From positions 1 to 5,528 of the forward strand of contig JACMMY010000022.1 in assembly GCA_014378805.1 (NCBI GenBank): 5,528 nt of DNA. The letters are read 5' to 3'. This DNA is from Moraxellaceae bacterium (GTDB lineage Bacteria > Pseudomonadota > Gammaproteobacteria > Pseudomonadales > Moraxellaceae). The position numbers and the translations under genes are program-made. The notes beneath the pieces are model-generated. The model had not been told where the DNA came from and searched no databases. It saw only the letters and a list, made by a program, of their open reading frames with translations. Each line of letters opens with the position of its first letter. Positions within the stretch are counted from its first letter, which is position 1. Shown piece by piece: positions 5,215 to 5,528 of this stretch.

Positions 5215-5528
5215 TTATTGAACTTTCGTTGACTCATCTTCGCCAGCACCACTCGCAAAAGCAATCCCAAGCGGAACGGCAACAATTGCACCAAGCACGG
5301 TATTGATCCCATCAGCTGCAACGGCTAAAGGTGTTACCAGCACTTTGGTGAGTGTTTGTTTTGACGTGGCGTAGTCATACGAAACTTCTAAATAATAAGG
5401 TTTTTTGAAGGATTGAATTTCAGGCAGCTTAAAGTTGCCTGTCTCATAAACCGATCCTTGCGATAGCTTGCCAATATAAGCATATTGACCATTACTGATT
5501 ATTTTGAAATGATTTTCTAATAAAAAAG
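5215..5528 (-). CDS. Unknown protein, C-terminal part (start beyond window)
   Basis: A minus-strand frame is open from the right edge down to a TAA at 5217-5215, giving 103 residues with no stop. The start codon is outside the window. The visible part begins FLLENHFKIISNGQYAYIG and contains polar, tyrosine-rich sequence (KKPYYLEVSYDYATSKQ, 41-57). A hydrophobic stretch follows from about 61 to 90 (KVLVTPLAVAADGINTVLGAIVAVPLGIAF), interrupted by D72 and N75. The end is short and acidic (AGEDESTKVQ). The mix of a beta-like polar part and a late hydrophobic stretch would suit an envelope protein or lipoprotein, but no signal sequence can be seen and I do not recognise the family. It is upstream of the split membrane-protein gene on the same strand, with repeat copy 2 between them. 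Confidence 0.65.
   Translation of the reverse strand, partial: FLLENHFKIISNGQYAYIGKLSQGSVYETGNFKLPEIQSFKKPYYLEVSYDYATSKQTLTKVLVTPLAVAADGINTVLGAIVAVPLGIAFASGAGEDESTKVQ

Noticed and set aside
5111..5215. Target-site duplication around repeat copy 2
   Set aside because: The flanks were compared by eye and share only short AT-rich words, with no exact direct repeat touching both ends.

Overview
The window looks like a chromosomal segment of a gammaproteobacterium, most likely a member of the Moraxellaceae (Acinetobacter or a close relative). The basis is the moderately AT-rich base composition, the prfA-prmC-moeB gene order, and protein sequences that follow E. coli RF1, PrmC, MoeB and FolB closely but with Moraxellaceae-like wording. 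The genus is an inference from memory, not a search result.

Positions 1-4494 are a compact, plus-strand housekeeping block. It opens with the 3' end of prfA (release factor 1). Two bases later comes prmC, the methyltransferase that modifies the GGQ glutamine of that release factor. prmC overlaps a moeB-type sulfur-carrier adenylyltransferase gene by 11 nt. After a 136-nt gap there is a 435-residue ABC1/UbiB-family atypical kinase. Its stop codon lies in the loop of a 10-bp perfect inverted repeat (candidate terminator). Next are folB (dihydroneopterin aldolase) and a folK-like gene that overlaps folB by 29 nt; together they represent consecutive folate-pathway steps. The folK-like product is short and lacks several expected ATP-loop residues, so it may be a degenerate paralogue. 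A 63-residue unknown protein is coupled to folK by an ATGA overlap.

Positions 4495-5528 are different in character: visibly more AT-rich, with genes on the minus strand and small repeats. Two diverged copies of one ~61-bp palindromic repeat (4548-4608 and 5133-5193), in the same orientation, bracket a minus-strand gene for a small multi-pass membrane protein. That gene is split by a one-base frameshift near 4810-4820. At the right edge is the 3' part of another minus-strand gene (stop at 5215-5217), whose start lies outside the window.

No tRNA, rRNA, CRISPR array, transposase or toxin-antitoxin module was seen. I see no clear new multi-gene system. The points most worth following are the repeat pair, the broken membrane-protein gene, the stripped-down FolK, and the small protein coupled to it.
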